Assembly: GCA_028281325.1 (NCBI GenBank)
Contig: JANQKC010000006.1
Location: 1-64,000 of the forward strand
Direction: 5' to 3'
DNA: 64,000 bases
Origin: Alphaproteobacteria bacterium
GTDB lineage: Bacteria; Pseudomonadota; Alphaproteobacteria; UBA8366
Shown one piece after another: positions 1 to 8,297 of the stretch; the first letter of the stretch is position 1, and each line of letters begins with the position of its first letter. The notes under the pieces are model-generated. The model did no database searches. It was not told the DNA's origin and saw only the letters and a list, made by a program, of their open reading frames with translations. Position numbers and translations under genes: made by a program.

Positions 1-41
1 ACAACGCGCTCTCGTAAATCAACGGAAAGAGGTCGAGCCAT
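1..41 (-). CDS. IS630 family transposase, N-terminal fragment
   Basis: An ATG at 41-39 on the minus strand opens a frame reading MARPLSVDLRERVV up to the window edge. This is the characteristic opening of the helix-turn-helix domain of IS630/Tc1-type transposases. A Shine-Dalgarno sequence (CAGGAGG) lies upstream at about 50-56. Only 13-14 codons are visible, so the integrity of the rest of the gene is unknown. Confidence 0.7.
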   Translation of the reverse strand, partial: MARPLSVDLRERV

Positions 42-119
42 AGCCGCTGGCCTCCTGATCCAGCAGATAGCTTGAATCACATCCAACAAAAAAGGGGAAT
101 CCAAAAAAAACGATTCTAG
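1..119 (-). mobile_element. Terminal part of an IS630-family insertion sequence (cut by window edge)
   Basis: The first 41 bases encode, leftwards, a protein start typical of IS630 transposases. The AT-rich stretch to about 119 looks like the element's terminal untranslated region, with A-runs and repeated GAATC/GATTC motifs. A CTAG at 116-119 fits the TA-centred target used by this family, and a second CTAG lies at 136-139 over the stop codon of the next gene. The exact outer end cannot be fixed without the other terminus, which is outside the window. Confidence 0.6.
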
Positions 120-135
120 CTAAATATGGAATGCT

Positions 136-1398
136 CTAGGCCGCCACGGCCAGCGCCTTATAGGCGTCGAGCAATGCCGGCGACGCGTTGTAGATCGGCG
201 TGTGGCCGCGCAGCAGGATTTGCGTGCTGCGCTCGTAGGCCGCGCTGGGCATCGATATCTCGCCGTCCCGCGTCGACCCGGTGATCGTCGCCTTGAGCAG
301 GCCCGCCGGGTTCGCCATGCGGATCACGTGATCCTGCTCGTCGGGTCCCAACACGCTGGCACCCTGGACGATTGTATTCGCGACCGTGCCGGGGATGAGA
401 CAGCCCGCCGCCAGGCATGCGCCGCCCGTGACGGCCAAAGACTTATGGCCCGCCTGCGGCGTGAAATAGCGGACGCGGATATTGGCGCCGCGTCCAACCT
501 CTTCGTCGGACGGCTCGGCAATGATGCAAATTTTCGGGATGGTCTCGCTCGCCGCCAACTGCGCCTCGGTCATCGGGCTGCCGTCGGTGTTCTTCAACCC
601 CATCTTCTGCCCACCCGCAACCCAGATTTTTTGCAGACGCGCTTTGAACGCCGCATCGGCGTCGAGCGCATCGGGCGTTTCCAACGCGGTCTTGCCGAGA
701 TCGCTGGCGCGGACGATCACAATCGGCACGGCCAAGTCGACGCAAGACACCTCAATGCCGTCGACGGTGTCGATGGGGTTGCCGGTCGGCAGCAATGCGC
801 CTGTCTTGGCCCCGACCGGCTCCAGCAGGGCAAGCTGCACGCCCGGCCATTGCCCCATCACGCCGGGAATCTCCGTTTCGGCGGTCATCGCCGCGCCCGG
901 CTCGGGCACGTCGACCAGCGCATGCGCGACCACGCCGGTATTGGTGTTGTGGATGCGCACGCGGTTGGTGCCGGGATCGAGCGACAGCAGCCCCACCTCG
1001 CCGGCGAAGACCGGCAGCGCCGCCGACATGTTGCCGCAATTCACGCTCCAATCGATGGCCGCCTTGTCCGGGGCCAATTGCGCCAACGTGCTGTCGATCT
1101 CCGCGTCGTCGCGGTCCGACCGGTCCACGATGAAGACCTTGCAGCTTTGCGGGATGCCGCGGCCGAGCCCGGTGATTTGCCGGTTGCCCGCCACCTCGCC
1201 GTCCAACGGAACGCCCATGACGCGCCGGATCAACTCCTCGCGCAGCGCCAGGTCGGCCGGCAAATGCTTCTCGTACAGCACGATGCCCGTCGAGGTTCCG
1301 CCCCGCATGTGATAGACGGGAACCTCCAGCACGCCGCCGAGAAACCGGGGCGCAAGCCCCAGAAAATGAACGTCTTTCGAGGCGCTATCCGCTGACAT
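136..1398 (-). CDS. PrpF-family isomerase (4-oxalomesaconate tautomerase / 2-methylaconitate isomerase-like)
   Basis: The 420-residue protein has the family hallmarks: MRGGTSTG at residues 31-38 (family MRGGTSKG-like), SCKVFIV near 85-91 and the VNCGNMS motif at 119-125 with Cys121. PrpF proteins have the diaminopimelate epimerase fold and move double bonds or invert stereochemistry in small tricarboxylic acids. PrpF acts in the methylcitrate cycle beside AcnD, and GalD acts in gallate catabolism. Neither set of partners is adjacent here, so the substrate cannot be assigned. The gene ends 17 bases from the IS630 end, and its TAG stop lies in a CTAG. Start ATG at 1398; length is normal for the family. 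Confidence 0.82.
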   Translation of the reverse strand: MSADSASKDVHFLGLAPRFLGGVLEVPVYHMRGGTSTGIVLYEKHLPADLALREELIRRVMGVPLDGEVAGNRQITGLGRGIPQSCKVFIVDRSDRDDAEIDSTLAQLAPDKAAIDWSVNCGNMSAALPVFAGEVGLLSLDPGTNRVRIHNTNTGVVAHALVDVPEPGAAMTAETEIPGVMGQWPGVQLALLEPVGAKTGALLPTGNPIDTVDGIEVSCVDLAVPIVIVRASDLGKTALETPDALDADAAFKARLQKIWVAGGQKMGLKNTDGSPMTEAQLAASETIPKICIIAEPSDEEVGRGANIRVRYFTPQAGHKSLAVTGGACLAAGCLIPGTVANTIVQGASVLGPDEQDHVIRMANPAGLLKATITGSTRDGEISMPSAAYERSTQILLRGHTPIYNASPALLDAYKALAVAA

Positions 1399-1505
1399 GA
1401 AGGCATTCTCCCAATGGTGACCGCGCGCAGTGTCGCAAAACGGCGCGAATTTTGGAATGGGGTTTTGGGATTAGGCCCTGCCAGCGGCCGACATAGCCTG
1501 GGATT

Positions 1506-1520
1506 GTAACGGATGGTTAA
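1506..1520. promoter_or_regulatory. Candidate CtrA-type site (GTAA-N7-TTAA)
   Basis: GTAA-CGGATGG-TTAA lies 37 bases upstream of the 1557 gene. It differs by one base from the alphaproteobacterial CtrA consensus TTAA-N7-TTAA. A single site of this kind can occur by chance; the call rests on position only. Confidence 0.3.
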
Positions 1521-1556
1521 GGATGGGTTGCGATAGTCGGGTGACGTCGCTCACCC

Positions 1557-2198
1557 ATGCTGGGAATCGTGTTCATGATCTTGCCGTTCCGGACACTTTT
1601 GATGGCCGTTTTCGTCGTCGCCGCGCTTCATGCGCCGGTGAAAGCCGACGCGCCAACGCCCCTGACCAAGCAGCAGGTCGAGCGTTTCATCAAATCGTTC
1701 GACGCCATGCTTGATATGGCGAGTCAGTACTGGGGGGACCGAAAATACACGCCGCATGGGATTATCATGCCGTTTCGCGGAACGGTCGAACGGGCGCTGG
1801 TGGAGATGGAGGCGGGCGGCCTCCGTCAGGAGTTCGAGAACCTTTTCCTTGATATGGGCTTCAGGGGATATGCCGGTTGGGAACAACTCAGGCAGCGCAT
1901 CGCAAACGCGCAAATGCAATTGATTGCCGAAAACCGGGGCGCTCCTCCTATGGGCGTGGCTCCGGAGGTTCAGAAAAAGCGATTGGAACGGCGCAGGATG
2001 CTCAGTAAGCCGCACATAAACCAGATGCCGGAATCGGTCCGCCTGGCGCAACTGAAACAGCTCGAATCGATAATGGCCGAGGACGAGAAATGGAGTATTG
2101 CGAACCGCGATATGGCGGCGGTGCGCCCCTATCAGAAACGGCTAAAGGAGTTGGGCCGCAAAAGGCAGAAGCTGGCCCGCGCCGCGCGTAACGAGTAA
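1557..2198 (+). CDS. Secreted protein of unknown function
   Basis: This 213-residue protein is not recognised. Residues 1-30 form a signal peptide: a hydrophobic run around 7-24 and a likely cut after the ALHAPVKADA region. The mature part is helical and charged, with several Lys/Arg-rich stretches near the end (for example LKELGRKRQK), so it is probably a small periplasmic protein. Codon use matches its neighbours. The start is uncertain: ATG 1557 has no clear ribosome site, while the in-frame ATG at 1575 has a weak GGGAA upstream. It converges on the TPR gene that ends at 2242. Confidence 0.6.
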   Translation: MLGIVFMILPFRTLLMAVFVVAALHAPVKADAPTPLTKQQVERFIKSFDAMLDMASQYWGDRKYTPHGIIMPFRGTVERALVEMEAGGLRQEFENLFLDMGFRGYAGWEQLRQRIANAQMQLIAENRGAPPMGVAPEVQKKRLERRRMLSKPHINQMPESVRLAQLKQLESIMAEDEKWSIANRDMAAVRPYQKRLKELGRKRQKLARAARNE

Positions 2199-2241
2199 GG
2201 ACCGAGTTTCAGAGTGGGTTTCAACGGAATGGGTCGACCCG

Positions 2242-3759
2242 CTAATCGCAACCAGCCTTGATAATCTTAATCGAGTTTCGGGCGACAGACATATTGTCCG
2301 GTATGCAAACACCCAACATGTCGCACATATCGACGTATTTCTCGAAAGCCTCCTGTGCCTTGCAATCCTGCGCGCGCTGCAACGATATCGCATAGAAGTA
2401 CCAGTTGCGGGGCTTATCCGGCACAAGATCAACGGCCTTCCTCAACTCCTTCACCGCATCCTGGTACAGGCCTAGAGTCCAGTACAGGACACCAACTTCA
2501 TGTCGCACCCGGTCGTCTGCGCCGCCAAAGACGAGCGCCTGCTTTAGGTGTTTGCCGGCTAATTCCCCTTGTCCCATTCCTTGAAGGAATCTGGCATACT
2601 CCACGAGCAGCGCCGGGTCGTATGGATCGCGGTTTATGATCTTCTTCCAATGATAGTGGGCATCGAAGAAGCGCTGCGAGCGCCTCAAGTAACGAGCAAG
2701 CTTGCGGCGCGGTTCCATCGAATCCGGCGAGACTTCAACGGCTCGACCATACTCCGCAATGACCCCTTCATACCGTTGGAGACGATGAAGAAGGTCACCG
2801 CGCCGACTGCGCGCCCAAGCCGTGTCCCAGTACAAAATAATGTTGTCCAAGGTCCTAAGAGCAGCAATGTCGGGGTATTCCTGCGGAAAGAATGAGTAGA
2901 CCCAATCGACCAAATCCCCGGCGGAGACCGCCCAAGCGACAAGATCGACGAATTGCCGGAACTCGCTCGTGTATTCGTCCCGCAAAATCGCATCGACCTT
3001 CTGTTGGTCGGAATAGAAATGGACCCAGTAAAAGGCCGGTTCATCGCTGTGTTGCAAACGAAGTCGAATTCGCAGAAAGAATTGGGCAATCGGCGATCCA
3101 TTCCACCTTGGGGATTGGGCATCATGGTAACGCCGATGAACCAATGAAGAGGCAGGAACCTCATCGCGCGCCATCGAGTAAATCTTCTCGACGGAGCCAG
3201 GTTCTCTCTTCAACATCGCACCGGTGATCAACGCGGCCCATGCGGGCGGGCTCTTAGGCTTCCGTTTCGTGACTTCCAAGAGATCCGGCCATGCCTTGTC
3301 GATCAAGGTCCGCATCCTATCAAGCTGCTGACTGTTCGGCGTCCTCCCAGGCGCTTCTCCACGGGTGATCCAGGCCAATTTCATTTGGTAAAGGCCGGAT
3401 GCGAGATAGGCCGCGAATGAGTTGGGAACGGTCGCGCGCCATCGCTGCAACGGTTCCTCCAGCGTCAAATCAGCGCGCTCAAATGCTGAATAGGCTTCCG
3501 CAACATGCGCCTCTGTCACATCACCTGCTTCGTAACGCGCCTGTATTCTTACGAGCTGCCTCTCCAACTCTCCGAATTGCTCCGAAATTAGCAGATCGTG
3601 CAACTCATCCGGTGCCGGCAAGTGCAACGGCACACTGACTCGCGTTACCGGCGTCGGGCCAGCAACCAAAGGGCCGATCATGGTTAACGCGATACCGGCG
3701 AACACCAGCATCAGTAAGGTGGAGGTGAGGATAAGCAGTGTTGATTTGATTTGCGTCAT
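2242..3759 (-). CDS. Membrane-anchored TPR-repeat protein (DUF4034-like)
   Basis: The protein is about 505 residues from ATG 3759 (an in-frame GTG lies at 3780). Residues 5-32 form one hydrophobic membrane anchor or signal sequence. The segment around 50-230 resembles the DUF4034 family from memory (unverified). The last 200 residues carry tetratricopeptide-like repeats such as LLHRLQRYEGVIAEYGRAVE and GLYQDAVKELRKAVDLVP. TPR arrays bind other proteins, so a scaffold role at the periplasmic face of the inner membrane is likely, but no partner is evident. Neither start has a strong Shine-Dalgarno. Confidence 0.65.
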   Translation of the reverse strand: MTQIKSTLLILTSTLLMLVFAGIALTMIGPLVAGPTPVTRVSVPLHLPAPDELHDLLISEQFGELERQLVRIQARYEAGDVTEAHVAEAYSAFERADLTLEEPLQRWRATVPNSFAAYLASGLYQMKLAWITRGEAPGRTPNSQQLDRMRTLIDKAWPDLLEVTKRKPKSPPAWAALITGAMLKREPGSVEKIYSMARDEVPASSLVHRRYHDAQSPRWNGSPIAQFFLRIRLRLQHSDEPAFYWVHFYSDQQKVDAILRDEYTSEFRQFVDLVAWAVSAGDLVDWVYSFFPQEYPDIAALRTLDNIILYWDTAWARSRRGDLLHRLQRYEGVIAEYGRAVEVSPDSMEPRRKLARYLRRSQRFFDAHYHWKKIINRDPYDPALLVEYARFLQGMGQGELAGKHLKQALVFGGADDRVRHEVGVLYWTLGLYQDAVKELRKAVDLVPDKPRNWYFYAISLQRAQDCKAQEAFEKYVDMCDMLGVCIPDNMSVARNSIKIIKAGCD

Positions 3760-4105
3760 ACCAGCCACGGTCACATTCACATTGCGGTAACTTCTGATTG
3801 AAATTCCAACTGTTTAACAATTGGTTTCCCTACCCAATAAATGCATGAACAAATTCATCTCCGAAGCGCAATCAAGTGATCCGAGGGACAACGAAGCCCC
3901 CAATTGGACCTCCCTCGGATTAACCAGTACTCTCGGTCCCGCCTGCTCGGCAGGCGTCCCGCGCTTTGCCGGTCGGCGGTATCCGTCGCGGAAGCCGGGG
4001 CATGATCCCATTTAGGGCGTCGCCACAAGACGCCGAAGACATCGAGAGCCTGGGAATGGCGCGCGCCGCGCTGCTTGGCCCGGCTCGACATAACGGAGGA
4101 TAGCC
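3760..4105. other. Intergenic region with three inverted repeats
   Basis: This gap lies between the divergent TPR gene and TPP decarboxylase genes. It holds a perfect 10-base inverted repeat (ATCCGAGGGA 3879-3888 and TCCCTCGGAT 3911-3920), a 5-base hairpin (GCCTG/CAGGC, 3941-3955) and a 6-base hairpin (GGCGTC/GACGCC, 4016-4034). A good ribosome site (CGGAGGA) is at about 4093-4099. Short open frames here show no protein-like features. Promoters for both flanking genes probably lie in this region. Confidence 0.5.
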
Positions 4106-4630
4106 ATGGCCGACGCACCTGCTTGGCAGGGCGAGCTATACGACTTGCTGCGGCGCCACGATGTTTCGCAGTTCGCCTATGTCCCCGACGCGGGACACAA
4201 GACCCTGATCAACCGATCGATCGAGGACGCGGATGTTCATTCCGTCTCGCTGACCACCGAGGAGGAAGGCGTGGCCCTGTTGGCCGGCGCGCATCTCGGC
4301 GGCGCGCGCGGCGTGCTGATGATGCAGAGCAGCGGCGTCGGCAATTGCGTGAATTTCTTCTCGCTGGTCAAGCACGGCCGCTTTCCGTTCCTCACCCTGG
4401 TCAGCATGCGGGGCGATTTCGGCGAGGGCAATCCATGGCAGATCGCCATGGGCGAAGCGACGCAGCCCGTCCTCGAAGCAAGCGGCATCCGGTGCCTGCG
4501 CGCCGAATCCGAGGACGAGGTGATCAAGGTCGCGGATGCGGCCTGCACCATGGTCTATCAATCCGAACATGCGGTTGCCGTCCTGTTGACGCAGAAGCTG
4601 CTCGGCGCCAAAGCGTTCTCGACGGAGTAG
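4106..4630 (+). CDS. TPP-dependent decarboxylase, PYR-domain subunit (sulfopyruvate decarboxylase alpha-like)
   Basis: This 174-residue protein is the stand-alone pyrimidine-binding (PYR) half of a thiamine-diphosphate enzyme. It has the conserved Glu region (TTEEEGVALLAGAHLGG, about 50-66) that activates the cofactor, and MQSSGVGNCVNF (about 73-84), as in ComD and the N-terminal half of phosphonopyruvate decarboxylases. The next gene, 5 bases on, supplies the PP half, so the two should form a heteromeric enzyme that removes CO2 from a 2-keto acid bearing an acidic group. Sulfopyruvate and phosphonopyruvate are both possible. The ribosome site CGGAGGA is 7 bases upstream. Confidence 0.8.
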   Translation: MADAPAWQGELYDLLRRHDVSQFAYVPDAGHKTLINRSIEDADVHSVSLTTEEEGVALLAGAHLGGARGVLMMQSSGVGNCVNFFSLVKHGRFPFLTLVSMRGDFGEGNPWQIAMGEATQPVLEASGIRCLRAESEDEVIKVADAACTMVYQSEHAVAVLLTQKLLGAKAFSTE

Positions 4631-4635
4631 ATATC

Positions 4636-5265
4636 ATGTCCAGCAAACCGAACCTTCGCACCGGCCCCGACGCGGACGTCACCAAGGGCCAGTTGGAACG
4701 CCGCGACGCCGTCAAGAAATTGATCGGTGACGATCCGGACGACGTGCTGTACGTCACCGGCCTCGCCGGCACGAAAGACGACATCCTGGCCACCTTCGGC
4801 GATGTGCCGCGGGCCTTCACGCTGAGCGGCGCGATGGGGGCCGCCGCCGCCATGGGGCTGGGCCTCGCCCTGGCGCAACCGGAGCGTCGCGTCGTGGTCC
4901 TGACCGGCGACGGCGAGCTGCTGATGAATGTCGGCACGCTGGCCACGATCGGCGTCATGAACCCGCCGAACCTCAGCATCGTCTGCGTCGACAACGGACA
5001 TTACGGCGAGACCGGCTGGCAGGAAGGCCACACCGCGCGCGGCGTCGACATCGCGAAGATGGCCGAAGGCGGCGCGATCAAGAACGTCCGGACCGTGACC
5101 GAGGACTCCCAGATCGAAGAGGCCGCCAAGATGCTGCGGGAGTCGAACGGCACGTCCTTCGTCCTGCTGAAGGTCGCCCCGACCGACGCCCCGAAACACT
5201 TCCGGTCGCGCGACGCGTCCTGGATCAAGGGCAAGTTCCGCGAGGCCCTTCTCGGCAAGAACTGA
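4636..5265 (+). CDS. TPP-dependent decarboxylase, TPP-binding subunit (sulfopyruvate decarboxylase beta-like)
   Basis: The 209-residue protein carries the thiamine-diphosphate/Mg binding motif GDGELLMNVG...VCVDNGHYGETG (about 92-125), with the GDG and the distal DN in the expected places. It matches ComE and the C-terminal half of phosphonopyruvate decarboxylases. The open frame extends further upstream, but ATG 4636, five bases after the partner's stop, gives the normal family length. No sulfolactate dehydrogenase, phosphosulfolactate synthase or PEP mutase gene is nearby, so the pathway is unassigned. Confidence 0.8.
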   Translation: MSSKPNLRTGPDADVTKGQLERRDAVKKLIGDDPDDVLYVTGLAGTKDDILATFGDVPRAFTLSGAMGAAAAMGLGLALAQPERRVVVLTGDGELLMNVGTLATIGVMNPPNLSIVCVDNGHYGETGWQEGHTARGVDIAKMAEGGAIKNVRTVTEDSQIEEAAKMLRESNGTSFVLLKVAPTDAPKHFRSRDASWIKGKFREALLGKN

Positions 5266-5296
5266 CCCCGTTTGGCGTTCGCCCATAACGGCAGGA

Positions 5297-5316
5297 CCGG
5301 TGTCGCATGACGCCGG
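5297..5316. terminator. Candidate terminator hairpin between convergent genes
   Basis: CCGGTGTC-GCAT-GACGCCGG forms an 8-base stem with one G-U pair and a 4-base loop, followed by GCCTTTCC. It sits 31 bases after the TPP gene and 16 bases before the convergent O-antigen ligase gene's end. The weak T-tract makes it only a candidate. Confidence 0.45.
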
Positions 5317-5332
5317 GCCTTTCCGTTGCACC

Positions 5333-6610
5333 TTAACCGGCGCGCGCCCCTGACGCATCCTCAACCGTTCGGGTCTTCATCATCGCTAGAAAGACGAAGA
5401 CACACAGGAACTGCATACTGATCCACCAACTCTGCCACGCGCTGAAACTGAGTTGGCCGATGACGAAAACCGCAACGAGCGCACTACCGCCGGCCGCGAG
5501 CGACAGCTCGTCCCGGAAACGCCGGCCCAGCGCCATGCAGCACAACGCGAACAACACTGCGTAGAGCAGCAGCCCGGGAACGCCGAGTTCGAGCCGCATC
5601 TGCTGCGAGGCGTTGTGCGGGTGGAGTGGCATTAGTTCGACGATCACCTTCGGATCGTTCGACATCACCCCGACGATATCGGCATAGCGTGGATCGGTCA
5701 TCGCGTCGCGCGTTCTGCCGGGCAAAAGCCGTGACGCATGCAGCCCCCAGCCCAGGACCGGACGCTCGTCGATCCGTTCGTCTGCAAACCGCATGATCAC
5801 CAGCCGGTGCGCGGCCGAACTGTTGATTCCCTGCCCCTGCGACCGCAACAACGATGGGAGATCGAGCGCCGTGACGATAGCGGGAAGCGACACGAACGCG
5901 ACCGGAAGAGCAACCGTCAGCAACCACGCTATCGGGCGACCCCAACGCCGCATCAATAGAAACACCGGAAGGCCGATACAAAGGGCAAGCTTGGACGCCG
6001 ACGCCCCGGCGACGAAAACAAACGCGACGATCGCAACGATCGCCGCAACAACCAATGCCCGATCGGTCCCGCGAATGGCTGCCGCGAGCAAAGGAAAGGC
6101 CAGGATTGCGGCAAGTGCGCTGAACGGACGGAACGACCAATAGGCGATCCATCTCCAGACCGGATGACTTTGGGCGTCTCCGATATGGCCCGACCGGACG
6201 AACTCGCCGAAGATCGCCAACAGGCTTGCGATCAGCATACCGGCCGCGACGGCCGCGATCACGACGCAGCGTTGTTGACGATCAACGGCCAATGCGGCGA
6301 CGCAAATCACGACTCCCGCCAACACCGTGGGCAAGAGGCGCCCGAACCGCTTCAACGAATGCGCGCTATCGACCGACCACAACGCCGACGCGACAGCCCA
6401 AAGCAACAGCAGCGCGAGGCCGATCAGAAGTGCCCAAGCCGACGGCGACAGGCGGAAACCAGGGCGCGACCGGGACAAGATGAGCCCCCCCACCACCGTC
6501 AACACCAACAACAGCACCGTCAGCAACTTGTTCTGAAACAGCGTCACGAACGGCAGCAGGAACGCAGCAACGGTGAAGGGTTGGCGAAGTAGAGTCAGAA
6601 GCGTCGGCAC
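5333..6610 (-). CDS. O-antigen ligase / polymerase family membrane protein (Wzy_C)
   Basis: The 425-residue protein has about ten to twelve hydrophobic segments and one large periplasmic loop at about 230-340. The loop contains PVLGWGLHASR and, near its end, MPLHPHNASQQMRLELGVPG. That pattern, with the conserved His-Asn before a membrane helix, is the signature of WaaL/Wzy_C O-antigen ligases and polymerases, which move undecaprenyl-linked glycans at the periplasmic face of the inner membrane. No other polysaccharide gene is adjacent, so ligase, polymerase or protein glycosyltransferase activity cannot be separated. The start is a GTG at 6610. Confidence 0.82.
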   Translation of the reverse strand: MPTLLTLLRQPFTVAAFLLPFVTLFQNKLLTVLLLVLTVVGGLILSRSRPGFRLSPSAWALLIGLALLLLWAVASALWSVDSAHSLKRFGRLLPTVLAGVVICVAALAVDRQQRCVVIAAVAAGMLIASLLAIFGEFVRSGHIGDAQSHPVWRWIAYWSFRPFSALAAILAFPLLAAAIRGTDRALVVAAIVAIVAFVFVAGASASKLALCIGLPVFLLMRRWGRPIAWLLTVALPVAFVSLPAIVTALDLPSLLRSQGQGINSSAAHRLVIMRFADERIDERPVLGWGLHASRLLPGRTRDAMTDPRYADIVGVMSNDPKVIVELMPLHPHNASQQMRLELGVPGLLLYAVLFALCCMALGRRFRDELSLAAGGSALVAVFVIGQLSFSAWQSWWISMQFLCVFVFLAMMKTRTVEDASGARAG

Positions 6611-6741
6611 CTATGCGCCCTTGTCCAGCGGAGTCGGCGGCGCAACCTTACCGGTCCGTGCGGATTTGCGAAAGCCATCATCGGAGCGGCCATGCGGCCG
6701 GCCGCCTCGAACCGAACTATCGGAGAGCGGGCTCGGCGGTG

Positions 6742-7596
6742 CTAGCTGCCCGCGCCCAACGCGTCGGCGACGGCGGCCATCTTTTCGGCGGTCGCCTTGT
6801 CGAGATCGCTGAATTCCGCCGCCAATGTTTCGCGCTCGATGCGCACCGGGGTGGCGCGTCCTTGGAACTCGATGACCTCGTCCGGCAATTCCAGGACAAA
6901 GTGATAGTCGAATCCGCGCCGGCTGAAGCGGTCGGTGTCGCGCGTCTTGATCAGGAAGCCGGATTTGCTCCAGTTCACGACATCATAGGAACGGTCATGA
7001 ACGATAACCTTGGCGTTGACCCCCGGTATCCGTAAGGCGTGACGCCGCTCCGCGCCGCCGCGAGCGCCCGACGAAGCATTGCGTTGCAGCACGGCGATAA
7101 GCTGCCCGACAGCGCCCGTCAGGGCGGCCAGCTTCTCGTCCGTCGATTGCACCCGGTCTTGCAGGGCGGACATTTCATCGGCATTGGAGGCGGCCTCGGT
7201 CTCCGCACCCGCAGCGGCATCGCCGCCCGTCGCCTCCATTTCGTCAGCGGCCTGCGCCTCTTGTACCTCCGGCGCCGAAACGGCCCGATCCGCCGCTGCG
7301 GCAACATGCGATCCGATGTCTGTGGCGTCAGGTGTCGCCTCAGTCTTCGGCGTTTCTTCCAGCTTCCGGATGTCGCGGATCAGCGTCCGCAACAGCGGCG
7401 GCACCGCCGGCGAATGATAACCCTGCGACAAGGTGATGAGATCCAACGCGTCGCCCAAAAGCACCAGGTCGTTGCGCAACGCGTGTCCGTCGTCCGCATG
7501 ACCCCGTCGCCCGGATTCGCCACGGCCCGGCGTCTCGTCGGTATCTGACGGACTCTCGTTCCCCGTTTCGCTTTTGAACGACTGTTTGTCGCTCAT
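6742..7596 (-). CDS. PilZ domain protein, probable cyclic-di-GMP effector
   Basis: The 284-residue protein has a long acidic, Ala/Glu-rich and probably helical N-terminal part and a C-terminal PilZ domain over roughly the last 110 residues. Both c-di-GMP contacts are present: an RxxxR motif (RHALR) and NWSKSG, fitting [DN]xSxxG. Such proteins transduce c-di-GMP levels to motility, polysaccharide or cell-cycle outputs. The target is unknown; the nearby O-antigen ligase-like gene is a possible but unproven link. ATG 7596 is chosen because AGAGGA lies upstream at suitable spacing; the frame extends another 25 codons without a better site. Confidence 0.85.
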   Translation of the reverse strand: MSDKQSFKSETGNESPSDTDETPGRGESGRRGHADDGHALRNDLVLLGDALDLITLSQGYHSPAVPPLLRTLIRDIRKLEETPKTEATPDATDIGSHVAAAADRAVSAPEVQEAQAADEMEATGGDAAAGAETEAASNADEMSALQDRVQSTDEKLAALTGAVGQLIAVLQRNASSGARGGAERRHALRIPGVNAKVIVHDRSYDVVNWSKSGFLIKTRDTDRFSRRGFDYHFVLELPDEVIEFQGRATPVRIERETLAAEFSDLDKATAEKMAAVADALGAGS

Positions 7597-7985
7597 GATC
7601 CGATATCCGTCCTCTTGCCAGCATGCGCGGGGCGCGACGTCGACTCGCGGGCCAAGCCAGCCATTAAACATGCACGATAACCAACGGCAACATTGCGCCC
7701 GAGAGGGTCGATTTCCGCCGCTTGCGACCGTCGCCGTTCCTTGCCCAACTACACCTTCCGCGTCCGATTCGACCCGATGACCGGCTCACCCGCGCCATCT
7801 TGACAGTCGACCCCAACGACAGCCTGCCGAATTCCTCCGGCGCGACTCTATTCTTTCTTATATTTCAAGCGTATAAGAGTTTCCCGACAGGCTTCAAACA
7901 TCCTTGCGCACAGTCCTGCGGCGCAGCGGTACTAGTCCGAATTGTATGGAGTCCACAGGGCGAGGCGAGGAGACCAAGCTGTCCG
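7597..7985. other. Intergenic region, no gene recognised
   Basis: The 389 bases lie upstream of the PilZ gene and downstream of the small membrane protein gene. Both strands have only short, unconvincing open frames. A CTTATA/TATAAG inverted repeat (7857-7877) sits in a locally AT-rich patch and may belong to a leftward promoter. No tRNA or other structured RNA was recognised. Confidence 0.4.
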
Positions 7986-8297
7986 CTATTGCTTGACGCG
8001 CAATGCGCGCGGAATCCCTCCAACGCGCCCCGGCAATCCCGTTCCGGCGTCCCGATTATAGTCTCGGGCCCATTGCTCGCGCTGGCTATGCAGTTGATCG
8101 CGCGCCGAACGACGGAAATCTTCAATCTCCCCGGGCCTTAACCCGTGGAAGCTCTCGCTTGCCCCTGAATACGCCATCGCCAGCGGACCGGTCGACGGCC
8201 GGCCGCGCCGCACCGCACGACGGCGGGCAAACAGCGCGAGCGCAAGGGCCAAGCAAATAGCGAGACCAATCAGGGCGGACAGTGTGGTTGCTGTCAT
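7986..8297 (-). CDS. Small single-pass membrane protein, unknown function
   Basis: This 103-residue protein has one N-terminal transmembrane helix (about 4-24), then a positively charged RRRAVRRGR stretch that should keep the rest in the cytoplasm. The hydrophilic tail (SFHGLRPGEIEDFRRSARDQ onwards) is not a recognised domain. A strong GGAGG lies 9 bases before the ATG at 8297, supporting expression. It stands alone, with the AT-rich region upstream holding its likely promoter. Confidence 0.6.
   Translation of the reverse strand: MTATTLSALIGLAICLALALALFARRRAVRRGRPSTGPLAMAYSGASESFHGLRPGEIEDFRRSARDQLHSQREQWARDYNRDAGTGLPGRVGGIPRALRVKQ

Noticed and set aside
202-1395. Long rightward open frame opposite the PrpF-family gene
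   Set aside because: It is a high-GC antisense frame; the leftward frame has clear family motifs while this one is Arg/Ala/His-rich with no domain.
7920-7985. tRNA-like or tmRNA-like stretch in the 7597-7985 gap
   Set aside because: A D-arm-like run was noticed, but no matching acceptor stem, T-loop or CCA-proximal stem could be built.
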